A DNA stretch of 64,000 bases from Saccharina japonica (GCA_008828725.1 MEHQ01003425.1:161242-225241), one strand, 5' to 3'. Shown: positions 41,629 to 52,781, counted from the first letter of the stretch. Numbers and translations are program-made. Notes: generated by a model not told the origin, from the letters alone.

Positions 41629-44047
41629 TTCGGCCGCACGAGCTGGTGTCAGGATGGCAGCAGAAGTTGTCCGAGCACGGGCTCCCAACAGCGCACGACC
41701 CGTGTTCCAGCTCAGTCGGCGAAGCCGCGCCACCTTCGATGGGCGGGGGGGTGCTCGACGTCGCCGCCGGTGTGGGGTCCGGGGCCTCGGTGGGGGCAAT
41801 GCCTGCATGGGGGGATGGCGCCCGAGTGCCGCCGTAAAACTCGTCCGTCGATCGATATTCCTCGTCCCAGAGGCACTCCTCCAATGGGGACGCATCAGCT
41901 AGGTCCGTGATCCCGTTCTCCTCACAATCGAAATGGTCCAGAGTAGGCGGCTCGTACACATCACCCACGCACGGCAGCGTGCCAGTGTCCACGATGGCCG
42001 CCACGCACGGGCTGACGTCGTACCCAGACGCCTCAGACGCTGCAAGGTAGCAGTGGATCCGAGACCACAGTGACTCTTGTGACATGTAGCTCGCTGTATC
42101 ACCCCCCGCGTACGGATCGCAGATACTGCACGTACAGCCACTCGATCCATCCGCGCCCGAACTCGAGGCCCACAGAGCTCCTTCAAAATACGCCGACGGA
42201 TAGTTTATCGCGCTCACCGCGCAGCCGATCGTTGCAGAATCGCACGTGGCCCGGTCGTCCCAAACGGCTCGGCTTTCATCGCCAAAAGGGCTTATTCCCT
42301 GCACCAAGCACCCCACCAGGCAAGTGGTGGTGTTCACGGCAGCGCCCGTCGCAGTAGCCGAAGACGATGCAGAAGAAGTGGCAGAAAACAGTTCTTCCGC
42401 CATGCGAATGTCCCCGTTCCAGTTACACTCCTGGTAGGAAGACGAATCAGTCAGGTACGTGAGCCCGGTCTCCTCGCATGCAAACTGGTCCTCGGTAGGC
42501 GGCTCGTACACGTCATCTACACACGGCAGAGTGCCCGTATCCACGATGGCTGCCACGCACGGGCTGACGTCGTACCCAGCGACTTCAGCGCCCGCGAGGA
42601 AACAGTGAATGCGCGACCACAGCGATTTCTCGTCGGACATGTAGTCCGTCGTATCAGTCCAAGGGTACGGATCACAAATGCTGCACGTGCAGCTTGTTGA
42701 TCCCTCCGTACCCCAGCTCGATGCCCACAGAGCACCCTGAAAATACGTCGTCGATGGATAGTTTATCGCAATCACGGAGCAGCCGATCGATATAGAATCG
42801 CACGTGTCCCGGTTGTCCCAAACGGCTAAGTTGTCATCGTCGAAAGGACTTATACCCTGCACCAAGCACCCCACCAGACAAGAGTTAGTGTTCACGGCAA
42901 CACTCGTCGTAGTGGTCGACGAGGATGCAGGAGTGGAAGGAAACAGTTCTTGCACCCTGCGAATGTCGCCATCCCAAACGCACTCCTCCCACGAAGAAGA
43001 ATCAGCTAAGTCTCTGATGGCATTCTCGTCGCAGTCAAACTGATCCAAGGTAGGCGGCTCGTACACATCATCCACGCACGGCAGACGTTCCGTGTCCACA
43101 ATGGCTGCCACGCACGGGCTGACGTCGTACCCGGACGACTCAGACGCCGCAAGGTAGCAGTGAATGCGCGACCACAGCGATGCCTCCTCCGACATGTAGT
43201 CCGTCGTGTCACTCCACGGATATGGATCGCAAATGTTACACGTGCAGCTGGTTGATCCGTCACTTCCCCAACTTGAGGCCCACAGAGCGCCCTGGTATGT
43301 CGATGCAGGATAGTTTATCGCGGACACTGCGCAACCGATCGTTTCAGAATCGCACGTGGCGCGGTTGTCCCAAACGGCCAGGTTGTCGGCATCGAAAGGG
43401 CTCATACCCTGCACCAAGCACCCCACCAGGCAAGAGTAAGTGTTCACGGCAACACTCGTGGTAGTCGTCGACGACGATGCAGAAGCGGCAGGAAACAACT
43501 CTTGCACCCTGTGAGGGTCCCCATCCCAAACGCACTCCTCCCATGAAGATGAAACGCGTAGGTCTTTGATCCCATTCTCCTGGCATTCAAACTGGCCTAT
43601 GGTAGTAGGAGGTTCGTACACGTCGTCAACACAGGGAAGCGTACCCGTATCCAATATGGCCGCCACGCACGGGCTGACGTCGTACCCGGACGATTCAGAC
43701 GCCGCGAGGTAGCAGTGAATGCGAGACCACAGCGACGTATCTTCTGAGATGTAGGTTATCGTATCACTGTACGGGTAGGGGTCGCAAAGATTACACGTGC
43801 AGGCACTCGATCCATCAGTACCCGAAGTGGAAGCCCACAGCGCTCCCTGGTACGACGTCGAGGGGTAACTTATCGCGGTCACTGTGCAGCCTGCGGTTGA
43901 ACCATTGCACGCGCCGCGGCCATCCCACACGGCCAGGTTGTCGTCGTCAAAGGGGCTTATGCCCTGTACCAAGCACCCCACCAGACACTCTGCGCCCCCC
44001 ACGGCATGCGGGTAGACCAAAAGCAGCATCCATCGTGGAGCAAGCAT
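41629..44047 (-). CDS. Gene C exon 1: signal peptide + four 12-Cys domains + stalk
   Basis: An open frame of 806 codons from ATG at 44047 to the donor CGA-A|GTGAGA (phase 1). Residues 1-20 (MLAPRWMLLLVYPHAVGGAE) form a signal peptide. Four domains start at about residues 21, 206, 390 and 576, a period of about 185. Each begins CLVGCLVQG(I/M)SPF and carries 12 cysteines, the CTCxxCDPY motif, LWSRIHC(Y/F), YDVSPCVAA, PCV(D/G)DVYEPPT and an acidic EEC-W-D end. Domains are joined by Ser/Thr/Ala linkers of about 20 residues, probably glycosylated. A Pro/Thr-rich stalk follows. The predicted protein with exons 2 and 3 is about 905 residues: a type I surface protein. It is larger than A and B by two domains, through internal duplication. 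No known family is recognised. Confidence 0.85.
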
Positions 44048-44049
44048 TT

Positions 44050-44470
44050 ACCTGGGCACCGAGGCAGTGAGACGCACGTGATATTGTATACGACATCGAA
44101 CAACCAAGTTACAAGCACGAACATATTCGGAACTGCATCCGGTTTCCCAGCAACGGATGACACGGCCCATGGGTCGAGAACAGCCTATACATGCGTTCTA
44201 CTGCACGCGTGCATGGCCATGGCGGGAAGATAGTGTGTTCTTGAGGAAGCGTGGCGGTGTACCTAGGCCTTTTGAGCACTAAACATTGTACTCTAGGAAA
44301 TACCTCCCGGCCCTCCCTCTGAATGACCAACGCCCAATCGCACCTACTGTCGGCTAAAGCGTTCTAGGTACACCTCTCTGTGGCTATTGAAGTTGGGTTT
44401 CACCTATTTTTGGCTTCGATTGTACCCTTAAATTGGCGTATTTGAAGCCCTTTGCGAAACTGACATACGT
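44050..44470. other. Upstream flank of gene C
   Basis: It holds sequence similar to the upstream flank of gene B (44103-44135). No clear TATA box. No other gene. Confidence 0.4.
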
Positions 44471-44472
44471 TT

Positions 44473-44638
44473 CCGGCCCGCTCATAAGAAAGTGCTCCAC
44501 AAGAAACTCAGCCTAAACATTACGGGGGAAATAAGAAAGTCGACAGCTATTATACTGAAGTTAGTGTGGGACACACCCCTTTCTCAAATAAAAAAGTCAG
44601 CCTAAGCCCCATTTCTGGTTTCTTATGAGCGGGCCGGT
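44473..44638. mobile_element. MITE family 'ATAAGAAA..GGC' (copy 3, long ends)
   Basis: CCGGCCCGCTCATAAGAAA at the left and its exact complement TTTCTTATGAGCGGGCCGG at the right. Internal CAGCCTAAACATTACGGGGG and CTGAAGTTAGTGTGGGACACACCCC are shared with 53688-53853 in reverse orientation. Confidence 0.8.
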
Positions 44639-44639
44639 A

Positions 44640-45320
44640 CTGTATGGTCACAAGGGCCGTCGGGACCAGGTGATCCGAGCTGTCAACATAGAGCACGGGC
44701 ATGCTGCGAAATCAGTTTTTGAGAGGGACGTGTAGTGTAACACAGGGTACCGTAAACTCAGTGATAACCCAGGAAGACACCATGGTGTTTGCTAGGAAAA
44801 TATTTTTTTCTTAGGCTAGAGGCCTTGTGTAGGTACAGGTTGGGCCCTTTATTTGGTACAATTGAAGCCAAACATAGGCGAAGCCCAACTTGAGCAGCCA
44901 CAGAGAGGCGTGCCTGGAACTTTGCAGCCAACAGAGCACAGCGTGAGCTTTCTGGGGGCAATGACGAACGTTTTAAGGGCGCCTAGCTACGCCGGCGTCC
45001 CACGCGCGGAGTTGTTTCACCGCTACCGCGACACAGTGGTCCCCAAGGGCGCGTACGGTTGGTACAAGGGCGTGGATGGTTTGCGGCGGCTTGGGGGAAA
45101 TCAGCGCGAGGACGACTACGGATGCCGTTTACCTCGTCCGGTATTTTGCAAATGCCGGGGGCCGATCATAACACCCTGGCCGTTTCTGTCGGGAATAAAC
45201 GACGGTGAGACGAAACAACTAAAACTACGAAACAACACACAAAGTGATCCACCCGTACCACCAGAGGCAATCTGCGTTGCAGTCCAACGGCACTTGGTTC
45301 ACACGTGCCTCTTGGAATCG
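44640..45320. other. Intergenic, one 167-codon frame unrecognised
   Basis: The plus-strand frame 44853-45356 is open but has no domain I recognise. Its end lies inside the TTAA element at 45327, which argues against it being an intact gene. Confidence 0.35.
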
Positions 45321-45326
45321 GGTGCT

Positions 45327-45423
45327 TTAACCCTTTTAGTAGTGCACTGTACATAATGAAATATTTCAGTCAAATTCCAAGCGTTTTGTCCCCACATCGG
45401 TACTGCAGTACTATAGGGGTTAA
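45327..45423. mobile_element. piggyBac-like MITE flanked by TTAA (copy 2)
   Basis: TTAACCCTTTTAG at the left and ATAGGGGTTAA at the right. Inside is CAAATTCCAAGCGTTTTGTCCCCA, as in 15238-15325 and 48269-48356. Confidence 0.6.
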
Positions 45424-46480
45424 CGAATATGATAACCCTGGCGTCGTCGGCGGTCACGATAATTATCCAGTACCGTATTGAGTGTGGGACGATAGCAGTA
45501 GGTTCAAAAGGGCCAATCAAGCGGTATTACCGTACGGTTGTTCTAAAAATATTCGATTGATCGGTTATCGTTCGGAGGTAAGTACAACGAGTCCCCCAAC
45601 GCTCATACCTCACACAGATTGGCACGGAGGTAATTCCAGATTTTGGCGAATAGTTCGTGAGCGGTTAGACTAGACCGGGGGCGGGGTGGTTGACTTGCTC
45701 TGCTCTGTATATACATATGTTGTGCTGCGGCTACCGAGCCGACGACACTGGCCATTGCACACGTTGGGGACAACTGTGGCGTTATTTGTATCTTGCAGGA
45801 AGGGGGTGTGACGAAAAACGTGTGCCGCTGCGCTACAGTACCAACAGCGCAATGGTGTTTACGGACAGCTATTGTGTTTAGATTGACGTTTCCGAGCTGT
45901 TCGAGGTGCTGGGTTGCTCTTGACTACTACGGGTCTGCAATTGACCCGCCTCGCTACGCACGAGAGGGCACATTGTCGAGGGGCTCGATAATACAACACC
46001 AGTGAATGGGCAAACGCAATATATATCGTGGGGGGAGGGGGGAAACGGATCGAGCAGTCGGGGACGACAAGATGCTCATGCTGTGCTGTTATACAAAACA
46101 AATCATTCCGGTTGGTACTTTTTAACATGTCATGTAAAAAAATGCGCAGCGAGTTCCTAGGCCCGCAGAACTTCAAACAGTGACGCTAGATCTTTGTTGA
46201 TATTCCTCCAGGTTTCGGTTGCTGGGGACATACTGTATAGTGTGGATCAGACAAAGAAGAGCCTGTATATACTTCGTTGCCGTCGAGCACTATTCGTCGC
46301 TCAGCTGCGGTTTACGGGTTCTGGTCTTGGGGGTTTTGATCGCAAGTCGGCACGGTATCATCTACATAGTCTGACACTCGTGACAGTTTCATGGTGTCGG
46401 AAGACAGCAGTGTCTGTGGTTCGGAACTATGCGGAGAAGAAGTGGCCAGTTTGGCAGACGGGACCTTTAACCCGAACAAA
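45424..46480. other. Intergenic, no recognised gene
   Basis: No repeat family of the window and no recognisable domain. Confidence 0.35.
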
Positions 46481-46489
46481 GTAAAAATG

Positions 46490-46566
46490 AGGCTTTTGGG
46501 TGACGTAGTAATAAGTGAGGAGTCTCAGAAACAATCATGGTGCACGTCTACCGTAGCATGCGTTTC
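46490..46566. mobile_element. MITE family 'GACGC..TAGAGG' (right-end fragment)
   Basis: GGCTTTTGGGTGACGTAGTAA...AATCATGGTGCACGTCTACCGTAGCATGCGT: the hairpin-side end of the family, with the rest lost. Confidence 0.5.
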
Positions 46567-46734
46567 GGGTATAAACATATTTGATACGCATGTTCCGAGA
46601 TCTGCGAACTCTGTGTGCACACCATACTTATCAACCACATCTCGCCGACGCTACGCGCGCAAGTCCGCATGTAAATCAGTTGCCACGATGTAGAGACAGA
46701 GGGTGGATTAAAACAAATAGACGTGTTGTACAGT

Positions 46735-47840
46735 AGTTGACGGATGAAGGCCAAGAAAGTGTCATATCGTATGTTTTGAACGGAGAGCCATGCTACGGCA
46801 GGTGTCGGGGTGCTGTACCACTTTTGACCCCGAACATTTCTCACTGACGAACCAGTACTGGACAAAGCATGATAGTAGATCTTCCTAAGGTAGCTATTTA
46901 GGAACTCTGATTGGCTAAGGGTGTGTTTTACGCGGCTCAATCAAACTTGGGAGTATTTCCCAGCCACAGCATCCCGAGTCATCCCTAGAGTCTTTCCAAG
47001 CTCAGCATCCACGCCGGCCGAGCCAACCTAGAGTCTTACCAAGCACAGCATCCCGGCACTGACCACCGCCATAGGGTTCGGGTTAGGGTTCGGGTTAGAG
47101 TTCGGGTTTGGGCTCGGGTCGGAGGGTCGGCTTCAGGCACCAAGCACAAAGCCCCCGTAAATATCTACTATCAAGGTTCGTCCACCCTTCCTGACGAACA
47201 GATGGACCATAATCTACATCATCTAGATACTATCCTACTGATTTTAGACCGGTGCTACTGCTGGTACTGGGGCACTTCAACACTCTTGTGCACAAACATG
47301 AATCGGTGACGGACCGACATACCATGATCTACAGTACGCACTGCAGTAGATCATCTAGACCCTTTCCTGCGCTTCTTAGGACCGTGCTACGGCAGGTGTT
47401 AGGGTTGCTCGAAACACTTTCGAGCAAAGCAAATGTCTCACTGGCATGGTCTATTGTAGATCATCTAGATCTTATCTTCTTGTTGTTCAGATCGGTGTTT
47501 ACAGCCGGTAATTGTTTGGGGGCATTCGAACACTTTTTTTTTGTGCCCGAATATTTCTCGGTGACGGACAAACACATCGAAATGTACTGTATGTAGACCA
47601 TCTAGATCCTAAACTGCAGATTTTAGACCCGTACTACGGTATATATTGGGGGTACTCTTGACACTTTAAACCCCACCCAGTTCCCGGTGACGGACAGATA
47701 TATCACGATCTACTGTATGTAGGCCATCTAAATCCTAACCTGCGATTTAAGAAACCCGTGTGATGGCAGGTATTGGGGCACACTCTAACCATTTTGGAGC
47801 CTAAAACGTTCTGGCCGACGGAGCTCCTCAGCCATTGCAA
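46735..47840 (+). repeat. Minisatellite of ~110-140-base units
   Basis: Units contain ATCATCTAGAT-C, then ATTTTAGACC(G)GTGCTACGGCAGGT, then GGGG..CACTTT, then TCTC(G)GTGACGGAC and GATCTACTGTA. Units start near 47221, 47351, 47461, 47598 and 47724. A detached older unit lies at 46735-46880. Units differ by many substitutions, so the array is old. Confidence 0.7.
47073..47118 (+). repeat. Degenerate telomere-type tract (GGGTT[C/A]G)n
   Basis: GGGTTCGGGTTAGGGTTCGG, then similar units: a mix of TTAGGG and TTCGGG. It is internal, at the edge of the minisatellite. Confidence 0.65.
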
Positions 47841-47849
47841 CGGAGGAGA

Positions 47850-48260
47850 AAGAAAGAGCTATACACCCACAGCAACATATCTTTGACTTCAAAAACTCAA
47901 CTTTTTACTAAAACATTTGGTTTCGCTCGTGGGAGTGCGGGTCGATCTTAGCCGTAGAGCTTACACTTTTTCTTCAAGGTCGGCGGACGGAGTGAGGTGT
48001 AAAGAAGTCCTCAAGCCAAGAACCTGAGAAAAGGGGGGGTGCTGCTCCTCCTACTGCACTACCAGGTATGTCATGGCACGCGTTAGGACATTTGGTTTTA
48101 GTCCATATATCGCTATGTGCCGGAAAAACACTTAATACTAAATGGTGAGGTTTTCGTCGGAAAGGCAGATTGATTGATCACTCACTCGGTTACGGTATGA
48201 TTATCATACATACATGGTCGATTGCAGAATAATTGCGGTTTTCCTACGGTTCTCATAAGG
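47850..48260. other. Intergenic, no recognised feature
   Basis: AAGAAGTCCTCAAGCCAAGAACCTGAG (48001-48027) recalls the hairpin side of the GACGC MITE family, but no ends are visible. Confidence 0.35.
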
Positions 48261-48268
48261 AATCGACC

Positions 48269-48356
48269 TTAACCCATTCATCACTGAAAAAAATGTCCCA
48301 CACAAATTCCAAGTAGTTTGTCCCCAAATTCGTGGGACCAGTTCTTAAGGGGTTAA
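48269..48356. mobile_element. piggyBac-like MITE flanked by TTAA (copy 3)
   Basis: 88 bases, TTAACCCATTCATCACTGAAA to TTCTTAAGGGGTTAA. It is nearly identical to 15238-15325. Confidence 0.7.
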
Positions 48357-48659
48357 TAAGAACTGACATTTTACGAGTAGATAGGGAACCGATCTGACCC
48401 GTACCAATTTCGAAGCCACGGTCGAATAACGTACCGTTCTGAACCGAACCGATTTTTTTTTTTCAGAATTATCAACACCAATACACAAGCAGACCTGTTG
48501 AAAAAAGGTCTGTGGCCACGGGTATGTATTTCCCACATCCCACAACAGCGGTCAAAAGTCTCGGAACATAGCACCTGCCTCTATGCGGTGTGTCAGAGGA
48601 GAAGTAATATTTTCAAAACGCCCGTCGTGAGGCAGAAATGCTGTTCTTTCTGGTTCGGT

Positions 48660-49030
48660 GGGTGTAAAATACCGATCGATCACCCAGTCCACACAGTAAT
48701 CTTTATAACGCCCCCCCCCCCTTCTGGGCTACGTTTCGAAAGGGATGCGTGGTCAATGGTCAAATGACTACTCGTAAGACAAGCAACAAATGAGTACCCC
48801 CCTTCTGAGCGGCGAGATCTTTGAGACACCGGTACCGTATAGGGCCGTCGTTGACCTACCCGCTCCGTTCCAATACCTTGAGAACCAGAGATACATATTT
48901 CTAGGGAAACCCGCGCGACCGTTTCCGATAAAATAAGCGTTTTGAGTGAGATTCGAACCCATGTGCTGCCGACGACGTCACGTGTGATGGCGTTACTGTA
49001 CCTACTGAGCCATTGGGGTAATCCTCGTAA
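48660..49030 (-). mobile_element. tRNA-derived SINE (third copy), interrupted
   Basis: On the minus strand: a head with CCCCAATGGCTCAGTAGGTA (box A) and CATGGGTTCGAATCTCACTC (box B), then the body with CGGTCGCGCGGG, TCTCTGGTTCTCAAGG, CGGGTAGGTCAACGACGGCC and CTCGCCGCTCAGAAGG, ending CTGGGTGATCGATCGG. A foreign block (48719-48802) splits the C-rich part of the body. Confidence 0.75.
48719..48802 (+). mobile_element. Retroposed LINE 3' tail inserted in the SINE
   Basis: GGCTACGTTTCGAAAGGGATGCGTGG...AAGCAACAAATGAGTA, the tail family of 5790-5860. The host bases CCCCCCTTCTG stand on both sides (48712-48725 region and 48800-48810), a target-site duplication of about 11 bases. The guest is younger than the SINE. 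Confidence 0.75.
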
Positions 49031-49620
49031 CATTAGGTGTGCGGTGTTGCGGGAGAACATAGTAATCATAACCAAAATGTGGTGTGTAAAAATGGGAGAT
49101 GCTTACTTATTAAGGGGTCCAACGTGGGTTCTGAATACTGCTACTCACTACATTAGCCTACCCGTAATATGCGTAGTCTTAGGGGAAAAAAACAACGGCC
49201 TGCAGTAAGTAGCAAACTGTTGTTGCGTTTTCTGTAATGCGAAGATACCTGCCTAGCGCCTACCGTAGAGCCAAGACGCTAAGGGGTGATTCGTCGGCTG
49301 TTGTTAGGAGACAACACACTATGCCAGTGCCACATACATGTCGGGGTCACACCTGAAACATGCGGAGTTTGTTTGGATGCCTCGTGGCCTCGCTTTTGAC
49401 TCCATATTATGACCTGAAATCTACGCGTAAAATTGGGCGAACTCTCGGGTTCAACCGCACACAAGCGAGACGCATCCTATTTTGGAAACCCGTTGCTCGA
49501 TTATCGGTTTACCACCGCATACATACCTGGTATTTGTTTTTGAAGGATCCAGAATAAAAGACGCCGCGGCACTGCAAAGCTTTGCTCTTATCCGACACGA
49601 GGCCTCAACTCTCCCACATT
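49031..49620. other. Intergenic, no recognised feature
   Basis: No repeat family of the window or coding signal recognised. Confidence 0.35.
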
Positions 49621-49622
49621 GT

Positions 49623-49795
49623 TTATTACCGGGGACCATAACAAATACCAGGGTAGAAGTTAGGACCCATCACGTGAACAAAAACCTCTACAGCATATTC
49701 CAGTAGTTTTACCAAGTATATTTGGTCCTGATTACTACAGTATATTTGGTCCTGATTACTACATGTTGTATGTATCCCCGTAATATTACTGTCGC
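49623..49795. mobile_element. MITE family 'CATAGTAAATAGGACC' (diverged, with inner duplication)
   Basis: TTATTACCGGGGACCATAACAAATACC at the left and ...TATCCCCGTAATATTA at the right. Near the right end TATATTTGGTCCTGATTACTACA is present twice in tandem (about 49717-49762). Confidence 0.55.
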
Positions 49796-49828
49796 GTACC
49801 GTACCCAAAACGAACGACCGGTTGGATC

Positions 49829-49866
49829 AGCAGTAGTAGTAGTAGTAGTAGTAGTAATAGTAGAGT
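49829..49866 (+). repeat. (AGT)n microsatellite
   Basis: About twelve AGT/AGTA units with one AAT interruption. Confidence 0.9.
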
Positions 49867-49869
49867 AGC

Positions 49870-50940
49870 ATCTTACTTAAGCCACACCTTATCATGTTGA
49901 CCCTGGATTGCATCAGGGATGTCTACTACTACAGTATTATCGTAGAACTGCTGTAGCCATGGAATGTAATAGGCGTTGCGCTGTTCCGCTGTTATTGCGA
50001 TCTGGCGCACATAAAGAGCTGAAAAACCACGAGTTTCGCACCGCGCACCGGAGGCGTCCTGCCAACTAAGATCACGTGTTCTGGGTTAGAGCATAGCCCG
50101 AGGTCAAGTGCATAATAAAAAACTCTATGTAGCGAGATCTGAGACCGCGATTGATAACGCCCTCCTACGTTTACATACACAGCAGTGCGGCTATACTGAA
50201 ACTAGAGTAAGGCACACCTTGTGCTTCACAAATGAACTCGAGGCTGAGCCGAAATAGGCATGCATCAACTACAGCAGTGCCGCCTATACCACGATCCACT
50301 AACGCACACAAGTTGTCGTCAGTTACAGATATCCTGCTTGCGCACGTTCCTAGCGACAAGCTTATTTTACCCGTTGGTATTAAAAGCTTGTATCCGGTCA
50401 GGTACACTACCCGGTATGTACTTGTAGAATACAGCCGTATACGGCTCCCACCGTCAACATGAAATCCTACCGACGACCAGGAAACTGTAATAGTATGTGT
50501 GTGCTCTGAAATGGCCACAGCCAGTAGATCCTGATGAAGGGAATTTTAATGTCTGTCCAGTGTGTGGTAGGCTCGCGAGAAAACGAGTGTTTGGCATTTT
50601 CACATCTCGGACAGTAGATGATCGATTCCCACTTCATGATCTTCAGCAGAAGATATTTTAAAGACATACGATCTATTTCCGATCTTGTACATATACACAT
50701 ACCACAGTACGAAGTATTATCTAAGTAAGGCAGTACGTGCGTAGTTCATCATGTGGCCGGGTGTGGTACACCCTTTTTTGCCGGGTGAGAGCCGTATAGT
50801 CTACGATATAATCGTACCTTCTGCATGATTTTGCGCATGTTTCCTGGGCTGGATCCCAACTATACCTCAGATCCTGTACAACCTCTGACAATAGCAGACG
50901 AGAAAACTGTAGATCATCGTACAGCAGACGATCTTCGTAC
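49870..50940. other. Intergenic, no recognised gene
   Basis: Frames at 50171-50518 (-) and 50232-50462 (+) show no domain. Confidence 0.35.
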
Positions 50941-50947
50941 GTACAGA

Positions 50948-51054
50948 ATTACGGGGGAACTAGTAAATAGGACCAAATATTGTTAAGTAAAAGTTGGTAA
51001 ACATATAGGTTTTTGCGTTTACCGCAGGTCCTATTTGTTATGGTTCCCTGTAAT
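50948..51054. mobile_element. MITE family 'CATAGTAAATAGGACC' (copy 4)
   Basis: ATTACGGGGGAACTAGTAAATAGGACC faces GGTCCTATTTGTTATGGTTCCCTGTAAT, about 107 bases. Confidence 0.75.
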
Positions 51055-51415
51055 AGTACTGCTGTGGATCACAACATGATATGTCCGAGATGTGGACAAT
51101 TTCGGATTTCGACCTCTAAAATGAGAGGTATCATCATTATTAGGTGCGGCGGTGCCTTTTTTGGTTGGGAGTGAGCGCGCACCAGTTCGAGTACACAACA
51201 TACGAGCTCTTCTGTATACGTACATCTATCTGCTCTACAAACAACAAGTTTCGTATACCAACACCAACCAGTGTTAGTGATTGCAGTCCGGGTACATTTT
51301 GTTACCGCCCCCTCCCAAAACTACCAGCAGTCCAGCGTTTCGATTAGGGCCGGACTCGGGGGGACCTATACTACAACAGCAGTATAAGGCCAATTCAGTA
51401 AGTACCAAACCCATC

Positions 51416-51527
51416 TATTACAGGGGGCCATAGTAAATAGGACCTACAGTTCACTCTAAAACCTATATATTTAACCACATTCTTACCAACAATATTTGAT
51501 CCTGTTTACTATGGGCCTCCGTAATAT
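51416..51527. mobile_element. MITE family 'CATAGTAAATAGGACC' (copy 5)
   Basis: TATTACAGGGGGCCATAGTAAATAGGACC faces GATCCTGTTTACTATGGGCCTCCGTAATA. The inside has AACCTATATATTTAACCACATTC. Confidence 0.8.
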
Positions 51528-51597
51528 TAATACGGATGATGTACTGCTGCTGTAGGACCATTCAATCGAGACACGCTACATAAAACGGCAACAACAC

Positions 51598-51758
51598 CTA
51601 ATAAGAAACAGGAACTCTGGTCCAGGCTGGATTTCTTATTTGAGAAGGGTGCTTTCTACACTAATTTCAAGATAACGACTTTCGAATTTCTTATTTTCCT
51701 TTAAAACGCAGGCTGGATTTCTTATTACTGTAGCCTGTTTCTTATTGGGTTTCCTGTA
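51598..51758. mobile_element. MITE family 'ATAAGAAA..GGC' (copy 4)
   Basis: ACCTAATAAGAAACAGGAACT at the left faces TAGCCTGTTTCTTATTGGG at the right. Inner TCCAGGCTGGATTTCTTATT and GCAGGCTGGATTTCTTATT give extra hairpin options. Confidence 0.7.
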
Positions 51759-51759
51759 C

Positions 51760-52680
51760 TACTGTATCGACCCACACGGGAGTCGGGGGTCGCCGGGCTG
51801 TAACCTCCACGAGGAGAACGTACATGTGTGTACTGTACAATAAAATGCGCACGGCCGGCGTACAATATCTCAGGTAGCACCGGCACACCACGGTGCAGGC
51901 ACATTATTACAGTAGCTATCTATGCTGCTGCGTCTCACAACCAGGTTCGGGTTATCTGTTCGAAGATTTTTGAAGAGATGTACATGGCGACCTGACCGGC
52001 CATCGGCGTGGTTTCTCAGCGGCTTGTCGCACGACACCCGGCAATAAGTACCCGAATGTTCTTCACTTTCCCAGAAAAGTCGACAAGAAACCAAGAAATC
52101 TTACGCCGGGTGGTACTCACACGAATCCAAAATTATAGGAGAGTATCTCCGTTGTTGGTTGCTGTCAAGGGTACGAAGTACGCGACGTAGTCCACAGTTG
52201 TGTCAGGAGGGTTAGCATAGCGCCTGCTGCGGTGGTAGTGATGTTTGGTCCACCGGATTCGTTACTCCGTCGCGAGCGGGCTACGTGTGTGTGCAACAAG
52301 TGGACACCTCTGTCTGGTTGGCGTTGTGTGCTCTTCGCGTTATTAAACCGTTGCTTCTACGTACTGTATATCCGTCGTCACCCAGCACACCAAGTGTCAG
52401 TCGGTGCTTACTCTTGATACTACTGCTTGCGTACGAGATACATTTCATACGTACGTATCATGCAAGCATCCCTTCGTTCAAGCTTCGCTGTTGTTTTTTT
52501 TCGTAAACATGTGCACTACTACTGTAGTACTGTAGAGTAGCTCCGCTTGTTTATTACATGATTATACCACCCGAGCCTTGATCTGTTGTTGGTTGATCGA
52601 CAGGCTGAAGTGACGTTATTACGCTTCGCTCTCGTCTGTTTACGGGCATTTCCCGGGGTGTACATGCGAGCCAGACTCCT
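51760..52680. other. Intergenic, no recognised gene
   Basis: No known repeat of this window. Frames 51870-52094 (-), 52008-52190 (+) and 52232-52506 (+) show no domain. Confidence 0.35.
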
Positions 52681-52756
52681 TTTTTTTCACGTAGAAACAT
52701 TCTCAAATGCGAGGTATATATGAGGACATCTCATCTTTTGAGTTTCAAATTGACAC

Positions 52757-52781
52757 CAACAACAACAACAACAACAACAAT

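Noticed and set aside
44853-45356. 167-codon open frame as a gene
   Set aside because: It ends inside a TTAA-flanked MITE and has no recognisable domain or splice partner.
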